NCBI GenBank assembly: GCA_016234555.1
Contig: JACRBJ010000081.1
Span: forward strand, 62,001-126,000
Length of the DNA stretch: 64,000 nt
From: Chloroflexota bacterium
Lineage (GTDB): Bacteria; Chloroflexota; Anaerolineae; Anaerolineales; Villigracilaceae
Direction of reading: 5' to 3'
Positions 7,939-15,160 of the stretch are shown one piece after another. The position numbers were made by a program, and so were the translations under genes. The notes under the pieces were generated by a model. That model was not told the origin of the DNA, did not search any database, and worked only from the letters and a program-made list of their open reading frames with translations. Every line of letters begins with the position of its first letter. Within the stretch, counting starts at the first letter, position 1.

Positions 7939-9394
7939 TCCGCTTCCGCGGCGCGACCTGTTGCTCCTGGCTGGCGCAACCCTGCTGGCTGGCGCGATCT
8001 ATCTCATCTTCAGCGCCTTCGTCTACAAGGTCGGGTTTCCCCTCGATGACGCCTGGATCCACCTGACTTTTGCGCGCAACCTGGCGGAACATGGGCAATG
8101 GGCCTTTCGTCTGGGTGTGCCTTCGGCAGGCTCCACCTCGCCGCTGTGGTCGGCCTTGTTGGCCGTCGGTTTCTGGCTGCGTCTTGCACCCCACGCCTGG
8201 ACTTACCTGCTTGGTTTGTCGACCCTGTGGGCCTTGGGCATTGTCAGCGAGGCGACTACGCGCCGTCTGCTTCCCATCTACAAACCGCGCCTGCCCTGGA
8301 TCGGTTTCTTCATGATCGTGGAATGGCATAACCTGTGGGCCGCCATGTCTGGGATGGAGACCCTGCTCCACGGCCTGATCGTGACGACGCTCCTGGCTGC
8401 GCTGATGACGGATTCCCGCCGCTACCTGACCCTCGGCCTGTTGACCGGTCTCAGCATTTGGGTGCGCCCTGACGGCCTGACCCTGCTCGGGCCGGTGGCC
8501 CTGACGATCCTGCTCACCGAAAAGGGTCTGACGCCCCGCCTGCGCGCGCTGGTTCAATACCTGATCGGGTTTGGCGTTTTGTTTGTCTTCTACCTCTTTT
8601 TCAACCTTCTCATCGGCGGCGCGCCCATGCCGAACACGTTCTATGCCAAGCAAGCCGAATACGTCGTCTGGCAGGGACGTCCCATTTTGGCCCGCCTGGG
8701 TGAGTTGGGTCTGCAGCTTCTGGTGGGACCCTCGTTTTTACTCCTGCCTGCCGTTCTGATGTGGACTGTGCGCTCGGTCCGCAAGCAGGCCTGGGGCAGC
8801 CTGGCCGCCCTGATCTGGGCGATTGGTTACATGCTGTTGTACATTTCCCGCCTGCCTGTGTACCAGCATGGACGATATGTCATGCCTGCCATGCCCATCT
8901 TCTTCCTGCTCGGCCTGCTGGCCGTGGTGGAATTTTCAAGCTCGAAAGTTTTTGGCCGTTACCACTGGCTCGCCGAGTCGCTTTGGAAAATCAGCCTGGC
9001 GGCTGTCACCCTGTTGTTCATCGTTCTTGGCGCGCGCTCTTACGCGAGCGATGTTGCGCTCATCGAAGGGCAGATGGTAGCAACCGCCCGGTGGACCGCC
9101 GCGAATCTGCCCCCAGACGCCGTGCTGGCAGTTCACGATATCGGCGCCCTGGGTTACTTCGACAATCACACTCTGATCGACCTGGCAGGCCTGGTGTCGC
9201 CCGAGGTGATCCCATTTATCCGTGACGAAGACCAACTGGCCGCCCACCTGGATGCCGCAGGCGCCGATTATTTGATCGCTTTTCCCGATTTCTATCCACA
9301 GATGACCGCTGGCAGGGAAATCATCTTTGTGGCGCAGGGCGCCGGCCTGGGGGAGACGAATGGCATTAATATGACAATATACCGTTGGAAATGA
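7910..9394 (+). CDS. GT-C type membrane glycosyltransferase
   Basis: 494 residues, multi-pass. After the first helix it has FPLDDAWIHLTFARNLAEHG, a very typical dolichyl/polyprenyl-phosphate glycosyltransferase loop with paired Asp residues (DD, positions about 47-48). The C-terminal 100 residues are soluble and contain LPPDAVLAVHDIGALGYF and LIDLAGLV, seen in the extracytoplasmic domain of such enzymes. It overlaps the preceding gene by 29 bp in another frame. The stop is followed by 52 bp before the response regulator. Substrate unknown. Confidence 0.8.
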   Translation: MTRASTEFRSPLPRRDLLLLAGATLLAGAIYLIFSAFVYKVGFPLDDAWIHLTFARNLAEHGQWAFRLGVPSAGSTSPLWSALLAVGFWLRLAPHAWTYLLGLSTLWALGIVSEATTRRLLPIYKPRLPWIGFFMIVEWHNLWAAMSGMETLLHGLIVTTLLAALMTDSRRYLTLGLLTGLSIWVRPDGLTLLGPVALTILLTEKGLTPRLRALVQYLIGFGVLFVFYLFFNLLIGGAPMPNTFYAKQAEYVVWQGRPILARLGELGLQLLVGPSFLLLPAVLMWTVRSVRKQAWGSLAALIWAIGYMLLYISRLPVYQHGRYVMPAMPIFFLLGLLAVVEFSSSKVFGRYHWLAESLWKISLAAVTLLFIVLGARSYASDVALIEGQMVATARWTAANLPPDAVLAVHDIGALGYFDNHTLIDLAGLVSPEVIPFIRDEDQLAAHLDAAGADYLIAFPDFYPQMTAGREIIFVAQGAGLGETNGINMTIYRWK

Positions 9395-9446
9395 GATAAT
9401 CGGTTAAAATAATGCGGTTCAGATACTTCCGACTCGGACGGGATAC

Positions 9447-10148
9447 ATGAAACAAATCACACTAATCGTCGTCGATGACCACCCACTGTTTCGACAAGGC
9501 GTGGTGGATGCGCTCTCACTTGAGCCAGACATGAACGTGGTGGCGCAGGCCGCCAATGGTGATGAAGGTATAAACCTGATTCGTACGCTGCGCCCCACGG
9601 TGGCAGTCCTGGATGTCAACATGCCAGGCATGAACGGCCAGCAGATCACGCATCAGGTCACCCAGGAAAAACTGTCTACTCGCGTATTCCTTATGACGGG
9701 CTACGATGATGTGGAACAAGCCATTCATGCCGTCCTGGCAGGCGCAGCTGCGTATTGCTCCAAGGATTTGCAGCCCCAAAGCCTGCCCCGCATCATCCGC
9801 GAGGTGGCGGATGGAAAATATGTGGTCGGTGAGAAGGTATTCAATCGCCGCGAACTCGAACAATGGGTCGAGGATCAGATGGAGGGCGCGCGCCGTTCCT
9901 ACAGCGAACCTGGCAGCCCCTTCCATCCGCTTTCCGAGCGCGAGATGGAAGTGCTGGCCTGTGTGGTGCGTGGATTGAGCAACAAGGAAATTGCCGGCAT
10001 TCTGGGCATCAGCCATCAGACGGTGAAGAATCACGTGACCGCAATCCTGCGCAAGTTCGGGGTGGAGGATCGCACCCAGGCCGTTGTCTACGCCCTGAAG
10101 CGTGGCTGGGTGACGTTGAAGGAAGCCAAATTTGGGATCGAGGAGTAA
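9447..10148 (+). CDS. NarL/FixJ-type response regulator
   Basis: 233 residues. Receiver domain at 1-120 with DD at 10-11, phospho-acceptor Asp56 in LDVNMPG, and a Lys in the SKDLQP region instead of the usual KP pair. A LuxR-type helix-turn-helix lies at about 160-220 (LSEREMEVLACVVRGLSNKEIAGILGIS, then HQTVKNHVTAILRKF). Ends three bases before the histidine kinase gene, with which it forms a cognate pair. DNA target unknown. Confidence 0.95.
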   Translation: MKQITLIVVDDHPLFRQGVVDALSLEPDMNVVAQAANGDEGINLIRTLRPTVAVLDVNMPGMNGQQITHQVTQEKLSTRVFLMTGYDDVEQAIHAVLAGAAAYCSKDLQPQSLPRIIREVADGKYVVGEKVFNRRELEQWVEDQMEGARRSYSEPGSPFHPLSEREMEVLACVVRGLSNKEIAGILGISHQTVKNHVTAILRKFGVEDRTQAVVYALKRGWVTLKEAKFGIEE

Positions 10149-10151
10149 CGC

Positions 10152-11186
10152 ATGTCTTTATTAGATGAACTTGAAGGCAACTCCGCCTCAGGTGGGATCA
10201 ATGTTCAGTCTGAATTGGAGGAAACCCAGCGCGCCCTGCGTGAAGTGACTTTGATGATGGAACAAAGTCAGGGTGAACTGGGCAAGCTCACCCAGCGCAA
10301 CGCGGCCATCACGGCGCATTTGCAGCAGGTCCAAAAGCAGGTTGGACAGATTTCCCCCGAGGAGATCCGCATGGCGTACGACTCAGCCCTGGATGCGCAG
10401 CAGCGCCTGTTTGTGATGCGCGGCCAGCTCGATAAGCTGCAAACCGACAAACAGCACCTTGAAAAATACAAATCCATCCTGGAGTTTGCCAGCCAGGCAG
10501 GGTCATCCCCCCAGACCGCTCCCACGAGCGGAGCGAAAAGCCCCATGGAAGGGATCGAAATGATCGTCAAGGCGCAGGAGGCAGAACGCCAGCGCCTGTC
10601 GCGGCAAATGCACGACGGTCCCGCCCAGGCCTTGTCCAATTTCATCCTCCAGACTGAGATTGCCATGCGCCTGCTGGATGCAGATCCCGCCCAGGCGAAG
10701 GAAGAACTGGGCAACTTAAAAATGGCGGCTATGAACACCTTCCAAAAGGTGCGAAACTTTATTTTCGAACTGCGCCCCATGATGCTCGATGACCTCGGCC
10801 TGGTACCCACCGTGCGTAAATATGTGGATGCATTCAAGGAACAAACCTCCCTGGATGTCAATTTGAACCTCACAGGAAATGAACGGCGGCTCGAACCTTA
10901 CATTGAGGTCATGGTGTTCCGCGCCATGCAGGAATTGTTGGGCAATGCGGCCCGACACAGCCAGGCCACGCTGGTCAAGGTTCAATTGGACATGGGAAAT
11001 GAAGCCCTGCGGGTGAGCGTGGACGACAATGGCAAGGGTTTTGATACGGGTCAACTGACGGAAGGTTCCAGCCTGGGATTGAAGCTCATTCGGGAACGGG
11101 CCGAAATGCTTGGCGGAAGCTTCGATATCGATAGTTCCACCGGCAAGGGAACGCGGGTGAGCTTTACGGTGCCTGTTTCCAGTTAA
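10152..11186 (+). CDS. Soluble sensor histidine kinase, HisKA_3 type
   Basis: 344 residues and no transmembrane helix. Residues 1-115 are polar and coiled-coil-like (Gln/Leu/Glu rich). The dimerization and phosphoacceptor segment RQMHDGPAQALSN places His at 154, as in DegS/NarX-like kinases. HATPase_c follows at about 240-343, with VDDNGKGFDTG as the G1 box and LGLKLIRERAEMLGG as G2. The lack of a membrane or PAS domain suggests a cytosolic signal or a partner protein sensed by the coiled coil, as in DegS. It follows its response regulator by three bases. Confidence 0.95.
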   Translation: MSLLDELEGNSASGGINVQSELEETQRALREVTLMMEQSQGELGKLTQRNAAITAHLQQVQKQVGQISPEEIRMAYDSALDAQQRLFVMRGQLDKLQTDKQHLEKYKSILEFASQAGSSPQTAPTSGAKSPMEGIEMIVKAQEAERQRLSRQMHDGPAQALSNFILQTEIAMRLLDADPAQAKEELGNLKMAAMNTFQKVRNFIFELRPMMLDDLGLVPTVRKYVDAFKEQTSLDVNLNLTGNERRLEPYIEVMVFRAMQELLGNAARHSQATLVKVQLDMGNEALRVSVDDNGKGFDTGQLTEGSSLGLKLIRERAEMLGGSFDIDSSTGKGTRVSFTVPVSS

Positions 11187-11242
11187 TCCCCTATCATTTT
11201 TGTTGGACTAACATATTTGATAGCTTATTGGTCCAATTTTGC

Positions 11243-11270
11243 TTGCCTTGGTATTCATTTTGGTTATAAT
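11243..11270 (+). promoter_or_regulatory. Promoter of the Flp pilin gene
   Basis: TTGCCT at 11243-11248 and a perfect TATAAT at 11265-11270 with a 16-bp spacer. A leader of about 50 nt and an AAAGGAG ribosome site (11312-11318) precede the ATG at 11328. Confidence 0.6.
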
Positions 11271-11327
11271 ATAGGCAACTCTTCGGACGGCCTCCGAGAG
11301 AATTCAAAAAGAAAGGAGACTACTGCT

Positions 11328-11483
11328 ATGTTATTTGCCCCCAAGGAAAAAGGCCAGGGCTTGGTTGAGTATGCGTTGATTCTTGTTTTGGTTGCCATTG
11401 TTGTTATCGCGGCCCTCATGATCCTCGGCCCGATCATCGGCAATGTGTTCAGCAAAATCAACACCAGCCTCGGCGGCGTGTAG
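11328..11483 (+). CDS. Flp/Fap-type pilin
   Basis: 51 residues. A short positive leader (MLFAPKEKGQG) is followed by the processing-site signature G/LVEYALILVLVAIVVI, with the Glu at +5 and Tyr beside it that define Flp prepilins cut by TadV/CpaA. The remainder is one hydrophobic helix and a short Gly-ending tail. It has its own promoter and a strong terminator directly after the stop, so it is a monocistronic, probably highly expressed unit. No other tad/cpa genes are in the window; secretion machinery must be encoded elsewhere. Confidence 0.92.
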   Translation: MLFAPKEKGQGLVEYALILVLVAIVVIAALMILGPIIGNVFSKINTSLGGV

Positions 11484-11507
11484 CCCCGACGTGTTCTAGA
11501 GTACGCG

Positions 11508-11539
11508 AAAGGTCCTGCCAATCGGCAGGACCTTTTTTT
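11508..11539 (+). terminator. Rho-independent terminator after the pilin gene
   Basis: AAAGGTCCTGCC, a 4-nt loop AATC, then GGCAGGACC followed by seven T. Ends about 55 bp after the pilin stop. Confidence 0.9.
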
Positions 11540-11593
11540 GTTGTTGGAAGGTGATCCCGACCTTACATCCCCTCAATGGGGGCAGAGGTGGGA

Positions 11594-11623
11594 AAACAAA
11601 GACCGCCATCACTGGCGGTCTTG
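11594..11623 (-). terminator. Terminator of the tRNA-Val gene
   Basis: On the minus strand the 8-bp stem GACCGCCA/TGGCGGTC (11601-11620) with a GTGA loop is followed by TTTGTTTT. It begins directly after the tRNA 3' end. Confidence 0.75.
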
Positions 11624-11697
11624 TGGGCGCGGAGGGGCTCGAACCCCCGACCTCATCTGTGTGATAGATGCGCTCTAACCAACTGAGCTACGCACCC
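11624..11697 (-). tRNA. tRNA-Val (anticodon CAC)
   Basis: 74 nt fold to a full cloverleaf. The acceptor stem GGGTGCG/CGCGCCC has one T-G pair, the D stem is GCTC/GAGC, the anticodon stem CATCT/AGATG encloses the loop ATCACAC with anticodon CAC for GUG, the variable loop has five bases, and the T arm has TTCGAGC. Discriminator base A. CCA is not encoded. Confidence 0.97.
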
Positions 11698-11794
11698 AAA
11701 TCGAGCGAACGACATTATAGCCGAGGCTTCTGACTTTGACAAGGTGTTTGTTGGCCAATGTTAGCCCAAGATAGAAATGTCCCTTTTCCGTTGC

Positions 11795-12946
11795 TTACCT
11801 GGTATAGGGCAGGTTTAAATATGCATCCCAATGGGAGAGGGCAAGTTTGTCACAGCCGTCGCTGCGTTGCAAGCCAGTGTAGACCCAAATGGTAGCCAGT
11901 TCACGGACATCCGCAGGCATGTCAGCGATCAGTTTGTCATAGTCGATGCCGGTAAAGGCGACTGTGAATTCGAAGCGGTGTTTGCCTGCCTGCCGCATGA
12001 GAAAATTAACCCAGCGCGCCTGGTATTCCTCGCTGAATTCATAGTTCTTGCCGTACGCGGAAAAACTGTAGGATGGCGCGCCTGATTCGGTGACCCCCAG
12101 CGGTTTCCCGAATGAGAGCGCCGTCGCAAAGAAATCATCCGGAATCGGGTCGGCTCTGCCACTTGCATACATCCAACCGTAGGGATATGCGCTTAATCCG
12201 ATCAGGTCAAGATAGGGCAGGAGTGATTCGATCTCACCCTTTTGCCTGACCTGATTGCCGCCATCCAGGCCGCTCATATGGCTGATCGTGAAGGTGGCAA
12301 AGACAGGCAGGCTGGGATATTCGGCCTTCAAATTCTCGTAAATAAATCTGTGCAGATTTTTATAAGCAATCCACGTCTCAGGGGCATTGACCTGCGCCAC
12401 ATTGACCTCAATGCCAATGGCCAGGTAATCAGAGTGGAAGAACTCGATGACCTGACGGGCATAGTTCAGGTAGGCTGTTTTTACATCGGGATGATCGAGC
12501 GCATAGGTGTCCCAGGGTTTCGGCAAGGGTTGATTATCCGAGTTTCCCCAGTACGATGCCAGTTTGGAACGAGTCATATCGAGCGGCGTGATCGATACCA
12601 GCAAAGTATGACTGGCGGGAATTGCATTACGTGTGGATGTCCAACTATCGATCACCCCTGTGGATAGAGTGTCGGTCAAGGCTTCGGGCCAGGGAACGCC
12701 GCCGTCAAAATGCAGTGCAGTCATATCGCCGTGCGCCGCCAGGAAGGCATCCATGCGCGCGAGGCCTTCCAGTGTTGCCTCGGGCGGCCAGCGTGTGAAG
12801 CCCATATGGTAGGGACGCGCATCAGCCTGTGCTTTGACGGCATCCGTGGTGGGCATGCAGGCTGGCGTCGGCACGGATGCGGAAAACTCTCCACAGGCCA
12901 GCGTGGCGAGCGCCAGCACGAGCAGGGTCAGGAGTATGCGTTTCAT
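11795..12946 (-). CDS. Lipoprotein with glycosidase-like (beta/alpha)8 fold, second of a pair
   Basis: 383 residues. The signal peptide ends in the lipobox LATLACGE (Cys about 18), so it is a lipoprotein. The body looks like a clan GH-A type barrel: GFTRWPPEATLEGL near the first strand, AIGIEVNVAQVN with a Glu at the end of the expected strand 4 (about residue 178), and VTESGAPSYS with a Glu at strand 7 (about residue 290). These would be acid/base and nucleophile, by inference. Its ATG overlaps the stop of the preceding paralog (ATGA at 12943-12946). Substrate unknown; it may be a GH53/GH17-like enzyme or a non-catalytic relative. Confidence 0.75.
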   Translation of the reverse strand: MKRILLTLLVLALATLACGEFSASVPTPACMPTTDAVKAQADARPYHMGFTRWPPEATLEGLARMDAFLAAHGDMTALHFDGGVPWPEALTDTLSTGVIDSWTSTRNAIPASHTLLVSITPLDMTRSKLASYWGNSDNQPLPKPWDTYALDHPDVKTAYLNYARQVIEFFHSDYLAIGIEVNVAQVNAPETWIAYKNLHRFIYENLKAEYPSLPVFATFTISHMSGLDGGNQVRQKGEIESLLPYLDLIGLSAYPYGWMYASGRADPIPDDFFATALSFGKPLGVTESGAPSYSFSAYGKNYEFSEEYQARWVNFLMRQAGKHRFEFTVAFTGIDYDKLIADMPADVRELATIWVYTGLQRSDGCDKLALSHWDAYLNLPYTR

Positions 12947-14037
12947 TTCTGGAATCCATCCCATACTTCGAGGGCCGGTTTGGGATTTCCTTCGATATCG
13001 AAGAAACCCATACGGATGAACCAGGCCAGGGTGTCCTGGTCCTTTTTCATGTTGGGGGCGTAGGAGTCCATGTCCAGATCGTTGATGATGATGTAGATCC
13101 AAAATGCCAGGCGCGGCCCGAGCTGTTCATGGATTTTTGTGAGGTAGGTGGCCTGATCCTCGTCCGAGCCGCCGAAGGATGCCAGGGCTTCAGAACTGAA
13201 TCCGCCCTCGGCGACTGCCAGTTTCTTGGATGTCCGCGAGAGCAGGGGCGTGTAGTAATCGTCCGGGATGTCCGCGGCGCTGTGGAACGCTCCAAACGGG
13301 TAGGTCGAGATGACCCACAGGTCCAGGTTTGGCTCGAAGGCGTCCACCAATTCCCAGTTGGTGTCATAGGGTGCCCGTCCCTCGTTGGCGGCCTCGTAGA
13401 GATTGTTCAAATCCTCCCACTGAAAGGTGACGAAGATTTGCGTCTCTGGCGCCTCGGCCTTGACCGCGGCGTAGACTTCATTGTACAGACTGACGTAATT
13501 GGGGAAATCATCGGGGAAGGCGTCGGCGTAGGTGTTGATCTCGGAGGCCAGGCCGAGGTAGTGCGGATGGTACTCGCGCACGATGCGCAGGGTGAAATTT
13601 CTGAAGGCGGCGCGCACATCGGGATTGGCAAAGCTGGCCTCCCAGCCCCAGGGCAGGTCCGCAAACTCGCGCCGATTCAGGCCGTTGAGCGGGTCGACCA
13701 CGAAGATGGCTTCCAGGTTGTTCTGGTCGCACAGGATCATCTGGTTGGTCAGGTCAGTGATGGCCTGGACTTGTCCGTCGGCGCTGTCGACGAAATCCTT
13801 CCAGGGGATGTTTTGCTGCAACAGGACGACATCCGCATGTTCGCCGATGCGTTGATAGGTGTCGAACACGCTTTGGATTTCCACGCGGATGGGGGAGGGG
13901 AAAAAGCCGTAGACGGTGCGGCCCGAGTCAAAGACCGAGTCCTGCGGGGTGGGCGGAACCTGCGGCTGGGCCGCCGTGCCATTGCAGGCCAGCGCCGCCA
14001 GGGCAAGAATGGATAGGGCAAGAATCACGCTACGCAT
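12943..14037 (-). CDS. Lipoprotein with glycosidase-like (beta/alpha)8 fold, first of a pair
   Basis: 364 residues. The signal peptide ends in the lipobox LAALACNG (Cys about 18). The barrel signals parallel the downstream gene: GLASEINTYAD with a Glu near residue 170, and LAVAEGGFSSE with a Glu near residue 275; VFVTFQWEDLN resembles the strand before the catalytic face. The pair probably arose by duplication and is translationally coupled by a 4-bp overlap. The ribosome site AGGAGA (14047-14052, complement) lies in one arm of a 15-bp hairpin, so initiation may be controlled by mRNA structure. Sugar substrate unknown. Confidence 0.75.
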   Translation of the reverse strand: MRSVILALSILALAALACNGTAAQPQVPPTPQDSVFDSGRTVYGFFPSPIRVEIQSVFDTYQRIGEHADVVLLQQNIPWKDFVDSADGQVQAITDLTNQMILCDQNNLEAIFVVDPLNGLNRREFADLPWGWEASFANPDVRAAFRNFTLRIVREYHPHYLGLASEINTYADAFPDDFPNYVSLYNEVYAAVKAEAPETQIFVTFQWEDLNNLYEAANEGRAPYDTNWELVDAFEPNLDLWVISTYPFGAFHSAADIPDDYYTPLLSRTSKKLAVAEGGFSSEALASFGGSDEDQATYLTKIHEQLGPRLAFWIYIIINDLDMDSYAPNMKKDQDTLAWFIRMGFFDIEGNPKPALEVWDGFQK

Positions 14038-14041
14038 AATC

Positions 14042-14083
14042 AATCGTCTCCTGTCTGGATGAAATACAAGACAGGAGACGATT
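14042..14083 (-). promoter_or_regulatory. Hairpin that hides the ribosome site of the glycosidase-like pair
   Basis: Perfect 15-bp inverted repeat (14042-14056 and 14069-14083) around a 12-nt loop. In the minus-strand transcript the 3' arm carries the AGGAGA Shine-Dalgarno of the gene starting at 14037 and the 5' arm carries its complement. No T-run follows on that strand, so it is not a classical terminator for the upstream gene. Confidence 0.6.
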
Positions 14084-14108
14084 TTGTTGCAAGGGTGGCT
14101 GCTGCCAA

Positions 14109-15149
14109 TTACCCGCGCGCGGAGCGTGCCCTGTATTTCATGAATTGGTGGACGATAAAGGCCAAGCCCGTCATCCCAACTCCAAGCAGGGATAACAGCA
14201 GACCCTGTAAGCCTATCGGTTGCAGCAACTGGTCCACGATGGCCGAGGCAAGCCGGCTGGCATCGTCCAGCAGAAAGGCAGGCAGGTAGGTAGGTGCCCG
14301 GCTGGCGATGAGTTCCGACAGGATCAGGTTGAACAGCGGGGCACCCAGCCAGGCCATGACCGCAAGAGAAACGCCGGTCAGGGCAAAGGGAACGCCCCAC
14401 CAGGCCAGCCAATCGCGCAGGCTGCGCACCGCCAGTACCGTCATGACGAAGAGCAAAAAGAGCGGCAGGATGGGCGTCAGCCGCATGACCAGCCGCAGGG
14501 CCTTGATCTGCTGACGTGGATCCTCCTGCGGGCCTGCCGCCGGGCCGCCGCCGAGCAAGGTTACCTGGTCGGGAAGGGTGGCGGAGGTGGCCTGCAACTG
14601 TTCAAGTATCAGCGGGCGGAGGAATTCCGCGACCTCGGCCGGCGGATTGCAAAGGGAAAATTCCTGGTTCGACAGAAAGTTCATCGTCATGCGGGCAATG
14701 TCTTCCAGGGTGCAGGGCGGCAGCGTGCCGGCCAAATTCATCACAGCCTGCGCGCCCGTGTCGCTCGACATTTGGGCTTTTAGCGGAGCCAGGGATATCA
14801 CGGCCGTGTCGGCCTCGTCGTTCAGGTAGGCAAAGACCGAGGTCAGGGCCTGGTCGCCCATGATTTTGAGGGTCTCGGGCGGTAACAGCTCGCGGAAGAA
14901 CTTCTCCCAGTCTGCCGTGGTCAATGTAAGCATCCCGGGCGGTATGCCCTCCAACTCGGACGAGGAGGTGAATGTCTGCGCCATGATGCCTGGGATGCGC
15001 GCGTAGAAGTTATCATTGGCAAAGGCCTGCTGATAGGTTTCGGCCGCAAACGCCTTGCTCTCCAGGTTGAACAGGATCAGAGCCAGGATCGCGGTGAGCA
15101 CAAACAACACCGCGAAAATCCCTGCCAATCCTTTACGCAAGTTATCCAT
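14109..15149 (-). CDS. Membrane protein of unknown function with large extracytoplasmic domain
   Basis: 346 residues. An N-terminal helix (LAGIFAVLFVLTAILALILFNL, about 7-28) is followed by about 190 polar residues with FYARIPGIMAQTF and LLPPETLKIMGDQALTSVFAYLN, then three or four C-terminal helices from about 228 onward. I recognize no named domain. The orientation suggests a soluble extracytoplasmic middle part held by helices on both ends. It lies 11 bp downstream of the amidohydrolase-CYTH gene and upstream of the lipoprotein pair, so it may be in the same transcript. Confidence 0.7.
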   Translation of the reverse strand: MDNLRKGLAGIFAVLFVLTAILALILFNLESKAFAAETYQQAFANDNFYARIPGIMAQTFTSSSELEGIPPGMLTLTTADWEKFFRELLPPETLKIMGDQALTSVFAYLNDEADTAVISLAPLKAQMSSDTGAQAVMNLAGTLPPCTLEDIARMTMNFLSNQEFSLCNPPAEVAEFLRPLILEQLQATSATLPDQVTLLGGGPAAGPQEDPRQQIKALRLVMRLTPILPLFLLFVMTVLAVRSLRDWLAWWGVPFALTGVSLAVMAWLGAPLFNLILSELIASRAPTYLPAFLLDDASRLASAIVDQLLQPIGLQGLLLSLLGVGMTGLAFIVHQFMKYRARSARG

Positions 15150-15160
15150 CGGAGCCCGGC

